NCBI RefSeq assembly: GCF_013393185.1 | Contig: NZ_QJQX01000020.1 | Coordinates: 1-39,568 of the forward strand | DNA: 39,568 bases | Reading direction: 5' to 3' | Source of the DNA: Sphingobium lactosutens | GTDB taxonomy: Bacteria > Pseudomonadota > Alphaproteobacteria > Sphingomonadales > Sphingomonadaceae | Shown here: positions 8,762-17,107 of the stretch, in pieces | Layout: each line of letters starts with the position of its first letter | Numbering within the stretch: position 1 is the first letter of the stretch | Notes under the pieces: generated by a model | Told to the model about the DNA's origin: nothing | The model's database searches: none | What the model saw: only the letters and a program-made list of their open reading frames with translations | Made by a program: the position numbers and the translations under genes

Positions 8762-10993
8762 TCAAAGCTTGTAATCGATGCGAGCGCCGATCTGTCGCGG
8801 CGGAGAATAGCCGACCCCATCGCCGAAGACGGAAAGCAAGGTGCTCTGGAAATAGGCTTTGTTGGTCAGGTTCTTGACAAAGACGGCAAAGCGGAAATGG
8901 CTGCCGGCCGGATGAATCCCCGCCTGGCCGCCGAGCACGGCATAAGCGTTCGTTTTGACCCGCCCAAGAAGCTCCCAGCTATGCTGGCTGGCATAGGTCA
9001 TGTTGAGGCTCGCATCGATGTCCCCAAGCCCGATCGTCTGCGAATAGAGGATCGAGGCGTTGCCCGACAATTTGGGTGTCTTGAGCAGCCGCAACCCGCT
9101 GGCGTCAAATCCCGCAATCGGTGTCAGGCCGGTAGCGCTGGCAGGCAGGGCATAGGCGGTGGCGTTACGGAATTCCTTGTATTTGGCGTGCGGAACCCAA
9201 GACCCGCCCCCCTTGATACTCCAGCTGTCGGAGAAACGCAGATCCAGATCGAAATCCAGACCATAGATACTGGCGCCCTTCGCATTAGCGAGGAAGGCGG
9301 CCTGGCCGTTGAAGAACTGCACCTGCAGATCCTCGATCCGGTAGTAGAAACCGGCAAGGTTGAAACTGACATTGCGCGTTCCGAGCTTGAAGCCTGCCTC
9401 ATAGGAGTTGAGCTTCTCCGGGTTCGCAACGCTGTCGGTGAAGGCACCGGAGTCCAGAACCCCGGATTTGAAACCCTTGCTGAAGGTCGCATAGATATTG
9501 GCATGAGCCGAGAGATCGTAGCGCGCGGAGAGCCGTGGCAGAAAAGCCGTGAAACTGCTCTTCCCATCGGGCGCGGGAAATGCCGCCCGGGCCAGAGAGA
9601 AGCTCGCGCGGCCAAAGCCTGCTTTCGATTCCCAGCCATATCGGCTGCCGGCGATGAGATGCAGACGCGGGGTCGCGTTCCAGGTCAACTCGCCGAAGCC
9701 CGAGATCGCCTCCGATGTGATGAAACCGTCATTGCCGATCGCCGGATTGGAAAGCGACGCGGAGCCGTCCGCCCGGACCGGCGGATTGATGATCGCGCGC
9801 GCGAACACCTTGTCGTAGAAATAGAAGGAACCCACCACAAAGCTCAGGTCGCCCAGATCCTTGGACGTGAACAGAACCTCCTGCTGGAAACCCTTGTTGT
9901 TCACATTTTGCGCGAAGGTCAGGCAATTGAACGTAGCGATGCAGCTTGGACTGTAGGTGCCGTCGATCGACACGAGCAGGAAGGCGTCATTCTTCTGAAA
10001 GCTCGATCGCGAGGACAAAGTGCCCCAGTCGCCGATTTCGGCTTCTGCCAGCAGAGATATTCCGCGCGTTCTGACCCGATAATCCGGTTTGGCGTCGCTT
10101 GCGAAATGCCACGGCTTGGTGGGCACGATCGCGTCAGCATAGGCAGCGCCGGTCGAGACTCCGTTCAATGGCTGAAAAGCCTCGGCGGCGCGATCGCGCG
10201 ACTTGCTGTAATAGCCGGTGAGAAGGAAGCGAAGTCCATCCTGAGGTTCGAACAGCAATTTTGCGCGAACCGCCCAGTTGCTGCCGTCCCCGTAGCTTTT
10301 GCCGGTGCGGTCATTTGTGAGATAGCCGTCCGATGAGCGATAGGTGGCCGACAGGCTGCCCGCCAGCTTGTCGCCCGCCAAGCCCCCGGTGATGAAGCCA
10401 TTGGCTGAAAATTCATTGGCGCTCTTTGCGCCACGGCCCGCATATACTCCGTCCGAAACCGATGCGTCGGCGCTCGTATCGAAGCTGGGTCCCTTGGTGT
10501 GCAACACTATCGCGCCGGCATTGGCGTTGCGCCCGAAAAGCGTGCCTTGCGGTCCCTTGAGGACTTCTACACGCTCGGTGTCGGGAAGATCGAGGAGAAC
10601 GGCGAACTGGCTGGGCTGATAGACGCCATCAACATAGATCGCGACCGGCGTTTCGCCGCCGGGTTGTGTCAGGGTCGTACCAATGCCCCTAATCGTGGGA
10701 AACACGATCCCGCCGCCGTGCGAGAAGGTGAGGCCCGGCGTAACTTGGGCCAGTTCGGAAACATTCGAAATGTTGGCCCGGCTGAGATCCTGCGCCGTCT
10801 GAGTAACGATAGATATAGGAACGTCCACAAGTCGTTCGGACTTGCGGCGAGCGGTCACGACAATTGAACCAAGATCATCGCCGGATGCCTGCACGGCGCC
10901 ATCAGCGTCCGCTTTGACCTCCTGCCCGCGTGCAACGCTAGGCAAGACCGACAAGGCCGTCATGACCGTCAAGGCGCAGGTTGCCGCTCGCAT
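8762..10993 (-). CDS. TonB-dependent outer-membrane receptor (first of three)
   Basis: A 743-residue receptor. The signal peptide ends near ARG-Q (residue about 23) and the TonB-box-like GSIVVTARRKSERLVDVPI is at 42-60. The plug domain carries VEVLKGPQGTLFGRNANAGAI. A 22-strand barrel is expected, ending in aromatic GARIDYKL. A Cys pair (Cys351, Cys357) lies in a predicted extracellular loop. Such receptors import specific large or poorly soluble substrates using proton-motive force through TonB. It leads the minus-strand run (zinc alcohol dehydrogenase, P450, SDR, SDR), so it is the likely uptake gate for that pathway. It is clearly less similar to the other two receptors than they are to each other. 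Ribosome site AGGGAGAG precedes the ATG. Confidence 0.95.
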   Translation of the reverse strand: MRAATCALTVMTALSVLPSVARGQEVKADADGAVQASGDDLGSIVVTARRKSERLVDVPISIVTQTAQDLSRANISNVSELAQVTPGLTFSHGGGIVFPTIRGIGTTLTQPGGETPVAIYVDGVYQPSQFAVLLDLPDTERVEVLKGPQGTLFGRNANAGAIVLHTKGPSFDTSADASVSDGVYAGRGAKSANEFSANGFITGGLAGDKLAGSLSATYRSSDGYLTNDRTGKSYGDGSNWAVRAKLLFEPQDGLRFLLTGYYSKSRDRAAEAFQPLNGVSTGAAYADAIVPTKPWHFASDAKPDYRVRTRGISLLAEAEIGDWGTLSSRSSFQKNDAFLLVSIDGTYSPSCIATFNCLTFAQNVNNKGFQQEVLFTSKDLGDLSFVVGSFYFYDKVFARAIINPPVRADGSASLSNPAIGNDGFITSEAISGFGELTWNATPRLHLIAGSRYGWESKAGFGRASFSLARAAFPAPDGKSSFTAFLPRLSARYDLSAHANIYATFSKGFKSGVLDSGAFTDSVANPEKLNSYEAGFKLGTRNVSFNLAGFYYRIEDLQVQFFNGQAAFLANAKGASIYGLDFDLDLRFSDSWSIKGGGSWVPHAKYKEFRNATAYALPASATGLTPIAGFDASGLRLLKTPKLSGNASILYSQTIGLGDIDASLNMTYASQHSWELLGRVKTNAYAVLGGQAGIHPAGSHFRFAVFVKNLTNKAYFQSTLLSVFGDGVGYSPPRQIGARIDYKL

Positions 10994-11328
10994 CGAATAC
11001 TCTCCCTATTTCCGTTCTGCCATATGGTGGCGGACGTCTGTCTATTTATGACTTATGAGTCATGTTTGAACAATCGAGCATTCCGATGTCAAGGAACGAT
11101 TGACACGAAAGTCCCGACGTGGACCTTACGCCTTGCCGGTCGACACTGCATTTCAGTGACTTTTGTGGTGATTTGACGCCAGAGGTCGGCACGTGGGGTG
11201 ATAGCATGACGAATTTTTTGATGAACCAACGTTCAAATATGATTGCATATTCCGATATACGGGGCGATGATGCCAGCCTTGACTGGAAAAAGCGAAGCCA
11301 GCAACACGCCAGAACAGCCGGAGAGATC
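10994..11328. other. Divergent intergenic region between the first TonB receptor and SnoaL-like gene
   Basis: About 335 bases with no convincing gene; an open frame that extends the SnoaL-like gene upstream through it shows no conserved sequence. On the minus strand a TTGACA hexamer lies at 11087-11092, but no good -10 is found 17 bases beyond it. A short inverted repeat at 11048-11063 lies between this hexamer and the receptor start. The region presumably holds two divergent promoters. Confidence 0.5.
11048..11063. promoter_or_regulatory. Candidate operator upstream of the first TonB receptor
   Basis: ATGACT-TATG-AGTCAT: perfect 6-base arms with a 4-base spacer, 54 bases upstream of the receptor ATG on the minus strand and downstream of a TTGACA hexamer. 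The position fits a repressor site. The regulator is unknown. Confidence 0.45.
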
Positions 11329-11742
11329 ATGCCTGAAAATTCGATTCCGCTTGAGGATCGGGCCGCCATCTGGGACCTCATTGCGCGATATTCTTTCGCA
11401 ATCGACAGCCGCGATGTGGAGGCGGTACTTGCCTGTTACACCGATGAGGCCGAGTTTCGCTCTGCCGATGGCGCGATGCATGCGCAAGGGAAGGCCGCGC
11501 TACGGGCCATGCTGACCCAGGAACTGCCCAGGGCAAAATTCCAAAACCATGTGATGCATCATAATCTGACGACGCCCGGAGTGTGCAAGGACAGCGCGAA
11601 TGGACTTGTCTCTGCTCATGTCGAACTCGATTATGGCTCCGGCATGCAGATTTTCAGCGCGCGCTATGAGGATCTTTACGCCCGCAGTTCCGGAGAGTGG
11701 CGGTTCCAGCGCAGGCAGATCACATTCCTGAACGCTCCGTGA
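11329..11742 (+). CDS. SnoaL-like / NTF2-fold protein (first)
   Basis: A 137-residue single-domain protein of the NTF2/SnoaL fold. It shows DRAAIWDLIARYSFAIDSRDVEAVLACYTDEAEFRS near the N-terminus and a C-terminal GEWRFQRRQITFLN strand. Members act as small isomerases, cyclases, dehydratases or ring hydroxylase beta subunits, and the reaction cannot be read from sequence. I chose ATG at 11329 (GGAGAG upstream), because the frame can be extended about 70 codons but that part has no family similarity. It is transcribed away from the first TonB receptor and towards the second. A paralogue-like SnoaL protein lies at 15499. Confidence 0.8.
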   Translation: MPENSIPLEDRAAIWDLIARYSFAIDSRDVEAVLACYTDEAEFRSADGAMHAQGKAALRAMLTQELPRAKFQNHVMHHNLTTPGVCKDSANGLVSAHVELDYGSGMQIFSARYEDLYARSSGEWRFQRRQITFLNAP

Positions 11743-12069
11743 CGCGGGGTATGGCGATGCATGACGCCCGATCGGACGCACGGGCGCATTCCATGCCCCG
11801 ATCCGAGCATATAGTGCCAATCGACGCAAGCCTAGGTCCGGATACCCAATTTAATAACAAATTCTGATCTAGATTAGATGAGATAGTTTACTCGATCGGT
11901 TGAATATTATTTTATTGTAATTTTGTTTCATGAATAAATCTCGACAATCGTAAATTCCATTCTCGATTCTTATGGCATGTGTTCGAAAAAAATAATACTC
12001 TTGTCGACATCTAATGTTCAGTCATATGACTGAACGACATGAATAATACATATAAGGGGAGAGATTAGG
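11743..12069. other. AT-rich intergenic promoter region before the second TonB receptor
   Basis: About 327 bases, markedly AT-rich (long A/T runs at roughly 11850-12000) compared with the flanking genes. No gene or RNA is recognised. It contains the 20-base palindrome at 12016-12035 and a purine-rich ribosome site (AAGGGGAGAG) just before the GTG at 12070. Confidence 0.6.
12016..12035. promoter_or_regulatory. 20-base perfect palindrome, candidate operator
   Basis: GTTCAGTCATATGACTGAAC is identical to its reverse complement over all 20 bases. It ends 34 bases before the start of the second TonB receptor, overlapping where a -10 element would lie if TTGTCG at 12001 is the -35. Length, perfection and position are those of a dimeric repressor site. 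It shares AGTCAT/ATGACT hexamers with the site at 11048 but in the opposite arrangement, so a common regulator is not proven. Confidence 0.6.
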
Positions 12070-14355
12070 GTGGGCTTTGATTCAGTGATCCGATTGCGTT
12101 TGCTCGCGGCCGTCACTTTGCCGACCGCCTTAGCGCCCTGCAGCGCCATCGCGCAGTCAACCGCGCCCCCGCAACAGGCGGTTAAGGCCGCCGGCATCGT
12201 GCAGGACAGCGCGAGCGTTGGAATCCAGGACATCGTCGTAACCGCACAGCGCAGGTCGGAACGCCTTCAAGACGTCCCGATCACGATCAACGCCTTCTCG
12301 GCGGCTGACCGCGAACGTTTCGCCATTACGGAAGCGCAAAATCTGCAGTTCGTGACGCCGGGACTCACTTTCCCCAACAACGACGCCACGATTAACCCTT
12401 ACATTCGCGGGCGAGGCACGGCCTATTCCGGCCAGGGCCTGGAGGGCAGCGTCGCCGTTTATGTGGACGATATCTATCAGCAGTCGCAGCTCGGCACCGG
12501 CGGACTGTTCGATACGGCACAGATACAAGTGCTCAAAGGTCCCCAAGGCACGCTGTACGGCCGCAACGCCACCGGCGGCGCCATCCTCATCAATACAAGC
12601 GACCCCGACTTCAAGAATTCCGGCAGCATCTTGCTGGGCTACGGAAACTTCCACATGCTGCGCGCTGAAGGCTTCCTGAACATCGCCGCGTCGGACAATC
12701 TAGCGGTCCGGATCGCCGGTGCCACGGACAAGAATGACGGCTTTCTCACCAATATAGTCTATTCCGAGCGCGGCGGCCGTGCCCGGAACTATGCGGCGCG
12801 GGTCAAGGCGCTCTGGGAGCCAGGCAATGGTTTCAGCATTCTGGCGAAGGGGGAAATACAGCAGCGCAACATAGCCTATATCCGGCAGCTTTCGCACGAC
12901 GCTTCGGGCGCCCCGACCGGGCTTTCCTTCTATGAGACATTCCAATCACCGCAGAGGCGCAATTTCCTGAAGGTCCGCGCCTGGCAGATGGCCGCAACGG
13001 CGAAATATGAGGGCGATAGCTTCTCGATCACCAACAATTTTAGTTACAAGAAGATGCAAAATCCGACCTGCGTGGACAATGATTTCACGCCGGGCGAGGT
13101 GTTCGTATATTGTGACGAGACGCGTTTTCTTGGCCGCGACATCATACCCAATACCTTTCCCGGCGCGCCGCAGAACACGGACGCCGGCTCCTACGACAAG
13201 ACGTTCATAGACGAGCTGCGCGCGGCGACCTCCTTCGATGGCCCGCTCAACTTCATTGCCGGCACGAACTACCAGCGATCCAAGGCGCGGCTGACGGGTG
13301 TTCTGGGCGGATCGTTGTTCGCCGGAATATTCCCCGTGTTCGACAATTATGTGAACACGACATCCTACTCCTTCTATGGTGAAGGCACCTACCACGCGAC
13401 CGAGCAACTCAAGATCACCTTCGGGGGCCGGTACAGCAAGGATAGCAAGGTCCAGAAAGTATTTGACAATGCCGACGTGGGCTTCATCATTCCTACGCCT
13501 CTTCCAGCCAATGGTGCCTATCGACAGAGCGGAAGCTGGGACAATTTCACCCCGCGGCTGGTCGTCGCCTACGATAGTGGGCCCTCCAATTTCTACGTCA
13601 GCTATTCCAAAGGGTTCAAGGCTGGCGGCTTTAATAGTCCGGTATCAGTGATCCAGCCGGCACTGCGGCCGGAGACTATCCGCGGTTTTGAAGCAGGGAC
13701 AAAGCTGCGCCTGCTCGACAATCGCGTTCGCTTCGATCTCGCCGCCTTCCACACCAAGGCGTCGGACATCCAGGTCGCCCGGGTGGAGGTCAAGACCGGA
13801 AGTGGCGGCGTCGTGCAGGAGAATGCCGGCGGCGTGAAGGCGTGGGGCGTGGAAGCCAACATCGATATCGTCGCTTCGGATCGCTTACGCCTACAGGGTG
13901 GCATGGCCTATCTTCACTCTCGCTACTCTCGCTACGAGAATGCCTCGGTGGTCAATCTGGTGGGGGGCGTCTTGCAGTTGGCGTCAGCGGACCTGAGCGG
14001 CACGCGAACACCCAATTCACCCGACTGGACAGCCAACGGAAGCGCGACCTACAATTTTCCCATCGCCTCAGATTGGCAAGGCGATGTGACGTTGCTCGGT
14101 CGATATTCCAGCTCCTACGACTTCGCGCCTGGCGGTGGCGGCAACCTCCATTTCGACCGTCAGGCCGCCTTTACGATTTTCAATCTGACCGGGCGGGTAA
14201 GGTCCCAAACCAGCGGCATCACACTCTCCTGGTATGTCTCCAACCTGTTCGACAAGAAATATTATGACCAGGTCACCACCAACGGCGGCGTGGGCGTCGT
14301 GGCGCAGCCTGCCCTTCCCCGCACATACGGCGGCGCGGTCAAGTACGATTTCTAG
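12070..14355 (+). CDS. TonB-dependent outer-membrane receptor (second)
   Basis: A 761-residue receptor. It has a signal peptide (LLAAVTLPTALAPCSAIAQ), TonB-box-like IQDIVVTAQRRSERLQDVPI, a plug with YIRGRGTAYSGQGLEGSVAVYVDDIYQQSQLG and VLKGPQGTLYGRNATGGA, and a barrel ending in GAVKYDF. Cys334 and Cys348 probably form a disulfide in an outer loop. It is a close paralogue of the receptor at 32559: the SGQGLEGSVA and QSQLG segments, the Cys spacing and the LFDKKY region near the end all recur. Start is GTG at 12070 behind AAGGGGA. It is followed by an SDR, a SnoaL-like gene and another SDR on the same strand. Confidence 0.95.
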   Translation: MGFDSVIRLRLLAAVTLPTALAPCSAIAQSTAPPQQAVKAAGIVQDSASVGIQDIVVTAQRRSERLQDVPITINAFSAADRERFAITEAQNLQFVTPGLTFPNNDATINPYIRGRGTAYSGQGLEGSVAVYVDDIYQQSQLGTGGLFDTAQIQVLKGPQGTLYGRNATGGAILINTSDPDFKNSGSILLGYGNFHMLRAEGFLNIAASDNLAVRIAGATDKNDGFLTNIVYSERGGRARNYAARVKALWEPGNGFSILAKGEIQQRNIAYIRQLSHDASGAPTGLSFYETFQSPQRRNFLKVRAWQMAATAKYEGDSFSITNNFSYKKMQNPTCVDNDFTPGEVFVYCDETRFLGRDIIPNTFPGAPQNTDAGSYDKTFIDELRAATSFDGPLNFIAGTNYQRSKARLTGVLGGSLFAGIFPVFDNYVNTTSYSFYGEGTYHATEQLKITFGGRYSKDSKVQKVFDNADVGFIIPTPLPANGAYRQSGSWDNFTPRLVVAYDSGPSNFYVSYSKGFKAGGFNSPVSVIQPALRPETIRGFEAGTKLRLLDNRVRFDLAAFHTKASDIQVARVEVKTGSGGVVQENAGGVKAWGVEANIDIVASDRLRLQGGMAYLHSRYSRYENASVVNLVGGVLQLASADLSGTRTPNSPDWTANGSATYNFPIASDWQGDVTLLGRYSSSYDFAPGGGGNLHFDRQAAFTIFNLTGRVRSQTSGITLSWYVSNLFDKKYYDQVTTNGGVGVVAQPALPRTYGGAVKYDF

Positions 14356-14472
14356 AATGATCGGAGGCGGGCAGGCACTGCCCCTTTCGCTCAATCGAAG
14401 GCCGTGGAACAGGCCTTCGAGCGGATTTGGAAGCCTGGGGGGGGGCAATCGCGCCCGCCTGGCACGCAGAGG

Positions 14473-15438
14473 ATGGAGGCCAATGTGGATGAGCATCTCA
14501 ATTTGAACGGTCGGGTCGCGATCGTTACCGGTGCGGGACGAGGGCTCGGCCGCGCCTATGCGATGGAACTGGCATCGCTGGGATGCAAGTTGGTCGTTAA
14601 CGACCTCGGCACGGCGGCGGACGGCAGCGGCGCAAATGCAGGCTCAGCGCAAGCAACAGTCGATGACATCATCGCGGCGGGTGGCCAAGCCACCGCCCAT
14701 CGCGGCAATGCCGTCACACAGGCCTCGGAGATCGTTGAGGCCGCCATCGACGCCTTTGGCCGGCTGGACATACTGATCAACAATGCAGGGGCGGTCAGTG
14801 GCGCCCTTTTCGAGGCGAGCTCGGCGGAGGAATGGCATGGGCTCTTCGACATCCATTTGCGCAGCACGGTCGGCATGTGCAGGGCCGCTTGGCAGCATTT
14901 GCGGCGGTCCGATGCGGCAAAGATCGTCAATATCGCCTCAAACGGCATGATGGGGAACAAATGGCTAACCAGCTACAGCGCCGCAAAGGGCGCCATCTTC
15001 GGTTTCTCGCGATCGTTGGCGCTCGAGGCCGCGGATCTGGGCATCGCCGTGAACTGTATCATGCCGATTGCCTGGACGCGGATGAGCGACGGGATAGAGG
15101 ATCCCAGGATATCGCGAATCATGGAGCGCGATTTTCAGCCCGAACGTGTCGCGGCTTTCGTCGCATGGCTCGTCCATCCCGAAACCCGGGTTAACAATGA
15201 ACTGTTTGAGGTGGGAGGTGGCCACGCCACGCGGATCGCCTTCGCCATGCGCCCCTTCGTTCACGCGCGCGACGATAGCGCCGGTGCTTGGCAGGCGGTG
15301 GCCGAGGACCTCATGTCGCCCGGCCCATTGACCCCGGTCACCTCCGCCTATGACATGCTCGTGCGCGAGATCGTCGCTTCCTCGCCAGACACCGTCTTCG
15401 ACGAGGGCGTAACGGTCGAGAACAGCATGTTTCGTTAA
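14473..15438 (+). CDS. SDR family oxidoreductase, MFE-2-like
   Basis: A 321-residue SDR with a long first beta-alpha region (VVNDLGTAADGSGANAGSAQ) like the dehydrogenase domain of peroxisomal multifunctional enzyme 2, which oxidises 3-hydroxyacyl-CoA. Motifs are TGAGRGLG (19-26), NNAG (103-106), Ser156 and Tyr168-x3-Lys172. The C-terminal tail is longer than in 250-residue SDRs. A role in 3-hydroxyacyl-CoA or ring-ketone oxidation is possible but not established. The start is uncertain: ATG at 14473, or GTG at 14485 with GGAGG 5 bases before it. A weak GGGCA/TGCCC hairpin lies between the receptor stop and this gene (14369-14383). Confidence 0.88.
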   Translation: MEANVDEHLNLNGRVAIVTGAGRGLGRAYAMELASLGCKLVVNDLGTAADGSGANAGSAQATVDDIIAAGGQATAHRGNAVTQASEIVEAAIDAFGRLDILINNAGAVSGALFEASSAEEWHGLFDIHLRSTVGMCRAAWQHLRRSDAAKIVNIASNGMMGNKWLTSYSAAKGAIFGFSRSLALEAADLGIAVNCIMPIAWTRMSDGIEDPRISRIMERDFQPERVAAFVAWLVHPETRVNNELFEVGGGHATRIAFAMRPFVHARDDSAGAWQAVAEDLMSPGPLTPVTSAYDMLVREIVASSPDTVFDEGVTVENSMFR

Positions 15439-15498
15439 AGTCCGAGGCGCGGGGATGTCGGCGTCGCGGCTGTGAACATCCAAGAAGGCAGGTGTCGC

Positions 15499-16068
15499 AT
15501 GATCAACGAGGATGAGTTCGAACAACTGAAAAAGGACGTGCGCGTCCTCAAGGACATCGAGGCGATCAGGGAGCTGAAATACCGATATCTCAATTGCGTA
15601 GATACGGGTGACATGGCGGGCCTCAGGGCTTTGCTACATGACGATCTGACGACGGACTTTGCCGGCGGTCATTTCGAGGTGGAGCTGCGCGGCGCCGACC
15701 GTTTCATCGAGTTCATCGGCAAGACTCTCCACAGCCGCTTCATTGCGATCCATCTTGGCCATCATCCGCGGATCGACATCATCGGCGAACATGAAGCTCT
15801 GGGGAGCTGGTATCTTTGGGACGATGACATGGATCTGACGACGGCCACTCGTATCTTCGGGACCGCGCTGTACGAGGATCGCTACGTCAGGGTCGACGGG
15901 CGCTGGCTCATCCGTCACACGGGATATCGCCGGGTGTTCCACGCGCACGAGCGCCTGGGGCCTATGGACGTGACCGTACATATGCTCTCGCAGACGGGAT
16001 ATCGCCACAGCCCCGAGAGCATCCCCGTTCCGCTGGGACTGCCCCCGGGGAAAATCGAGCCCGCCTAA
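15499..16068 (+). CDS. SnoaL-like / NTF2-fold protein (second)
   Basis: A 189-residue protein of the SnoaL_4 type: KDIEAIRELKYRYLNCVDTGDMAGLRALLHDDLTTDF, then HLGHHPRIDIIGEHEALGSWYLWDDDMD and RVDGRWLIRHTGYRRVF. Related proteins occur widely in sphingomonad catabolic clusters beside SDRs, usually without a proven reaction. ATG at 15499 was chosen (AAGGCAGGT upstream); a GTG 27 bases earlier is possible. It lies 60 bases after one SDR and 38 bases before another, in a likely operon with the TonB receptor at 12070. Confidence 0.85.
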   Translation: MINEDEFEQLKKDVRVLKDIEAIRELKYRYLNCVDTGDMAGLRALLHDDLTTDFAGGHFEVELRGADRFIEFIGKTLHSRFIAIHLGHHPRIDIIGEHEALGSWYLWDDDMDLTTATRIFGTALYEDRYVRVDGRWLIRHTGYRRVFHAHERLGPMDVTVHMLSQTGYRHSPESIPVPLGLPPGKIEPA

Positions 16069-16106
16069 AGCATCCATTTTTTCCAACCAGACAGGAATGA
16101 CGAGCC

Positions 16107-16910
16107 GTGGAGCGACTGAAAGACAAGATTGCCCTCATAACCGGGGCCGGAAGTGGTGTAGGCCGCGCCTGTATGAACCTCTTCTCCGAAAATGGCGCAA
16201 CCGTCATCGGGGTTGGCCGCACCAGATCTTCTCTTGAGGAGACCATGGCGCCGATCCGAGCGCGGGGGCGGCCAGGCATGATCATCGCGGCGGATCTGGT
16301 TACCGACGATGGAGCAGATCGGGCCGTCGCGGAAGCAATCGCCCGGTTCGGCCGCATCGACATTCTCATTCACGCCGCCGGCGTGGGCTATAGTTGGGAA
16401 CAGACAAGTCCCGGATCGATGCGGGCGATCGACCAAACCACTCCGGACAAATGGCGGGAGGTCATCGGCATAAATCTTGATGCGGCCTATCTGATCGCGC
16501 GCGCGGTTATCCCCCACATGCGCGACGCGGGCGGCGGCGCAATAGTCATGATCGGCAGCAATGGAGCGCTGCGTGGCATGACCGACTGCCATAGCTACGG
16601 CGCGGCCAAGGCGGCGCTGATCAGCCTCGTCCAGTCCATGGCGGTTACCTATGCCAAGGATAAAATTCGCACCAACTGCCTGGCTCCCGGCGCGATCGAC
16701 ACGCCCATGATTGCCGAGGTCATCGATCATTTTCGTGATAGCGAGGTCGCGAAGGGGCTGTGCCCCCTCGCCCGGGCCGCCGCGCCCGAAGAAATCGCCT
16801 ATGGCTGTCTGTATCTCGCGTCGGACGAGGCGGCTTATTGCACTGGTAGCACATTGGTGATCGACGGAGGCGTGAACGCACAGTTCGCGCTTCCCCAACT
16901 GGCGGGATAG
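16107..16910 (+). CDS. SDR family oxidoreductase
   Basis: A 267-residue classical SDR with a complete catalytic set: TGAGSGVG at 12-19, Ser151, and Tyr164-x3-Lys168 (YGAAK). The usual NAG is HAAG. The C-terminal part is standard (TNCLAPGAIDTPM, CTGSTLVIDGG). An insertion around residues 96-112 (SWEQTSPGSMRAIDQTTP) lengthens the loop near the active site. Start is GTG at 16107. It is the last gene of the plus-strand run and converges on the FAD dehydrogenase gene, 197 bases away. NAD(P)-dependent oxidation or reduction of a pathway intermediate is the general role; the substrate is unknown. Confidence 0.9.
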   Translation: MERLKDKIALITGAGSGVGRACMNLFSENGATVIGVGRTRSSLEETMAPIRARGRPGMIIAADLVTDDGADRAVAEAIARFGRIDILIHAAGVGYSWEQTSPGSMRAIDQTTPDKWREVIGINLDAAYLIARAVIPHMRDAGGGAIVMIGSNGALRGMTDCHSYGAAKAALISLVQSMAVTYAKDKIRTNCLAPGAIDTPMIAEVIDHFRDSEVAKGLCPLARAAAPEEIAYGCLYLASDEAAYCTGSTLVIDGGVNAQFALPQLAG

Positions 16911-17107
16911 GGTTCGGCGGGAATGTGATGACTTGGGTTGGCAGGCGCCAGAGCGAAATCCGGGCCGGCCTTCACCTTCCGGTCCCGATCGGCGACCGCG
17001 CATCCTACATGCCCGAGTGCGCCATACAGGGAAAGCTGAAGGCGCAGATCGGCTCAGTCCAGCCCCCGGCCTGCCCGTCGCAAAGGCCGGAGCTGTGGCA
17101 GAGGAGA

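Noticed and set aside
8726..10336. Plus-strand open frame of over 500 codons opposite the first TonB receptor
   Set aside because: No recognisable domain; the minus-strand receptor explains the region completely.
14369..14383. GGGCA/TGCCC hairpin after the second TonB receptor as a terminator
   Set aside because: The stem is only 5 bases and the following T-run is three bases; co-transcription with the SDR looks more likely.
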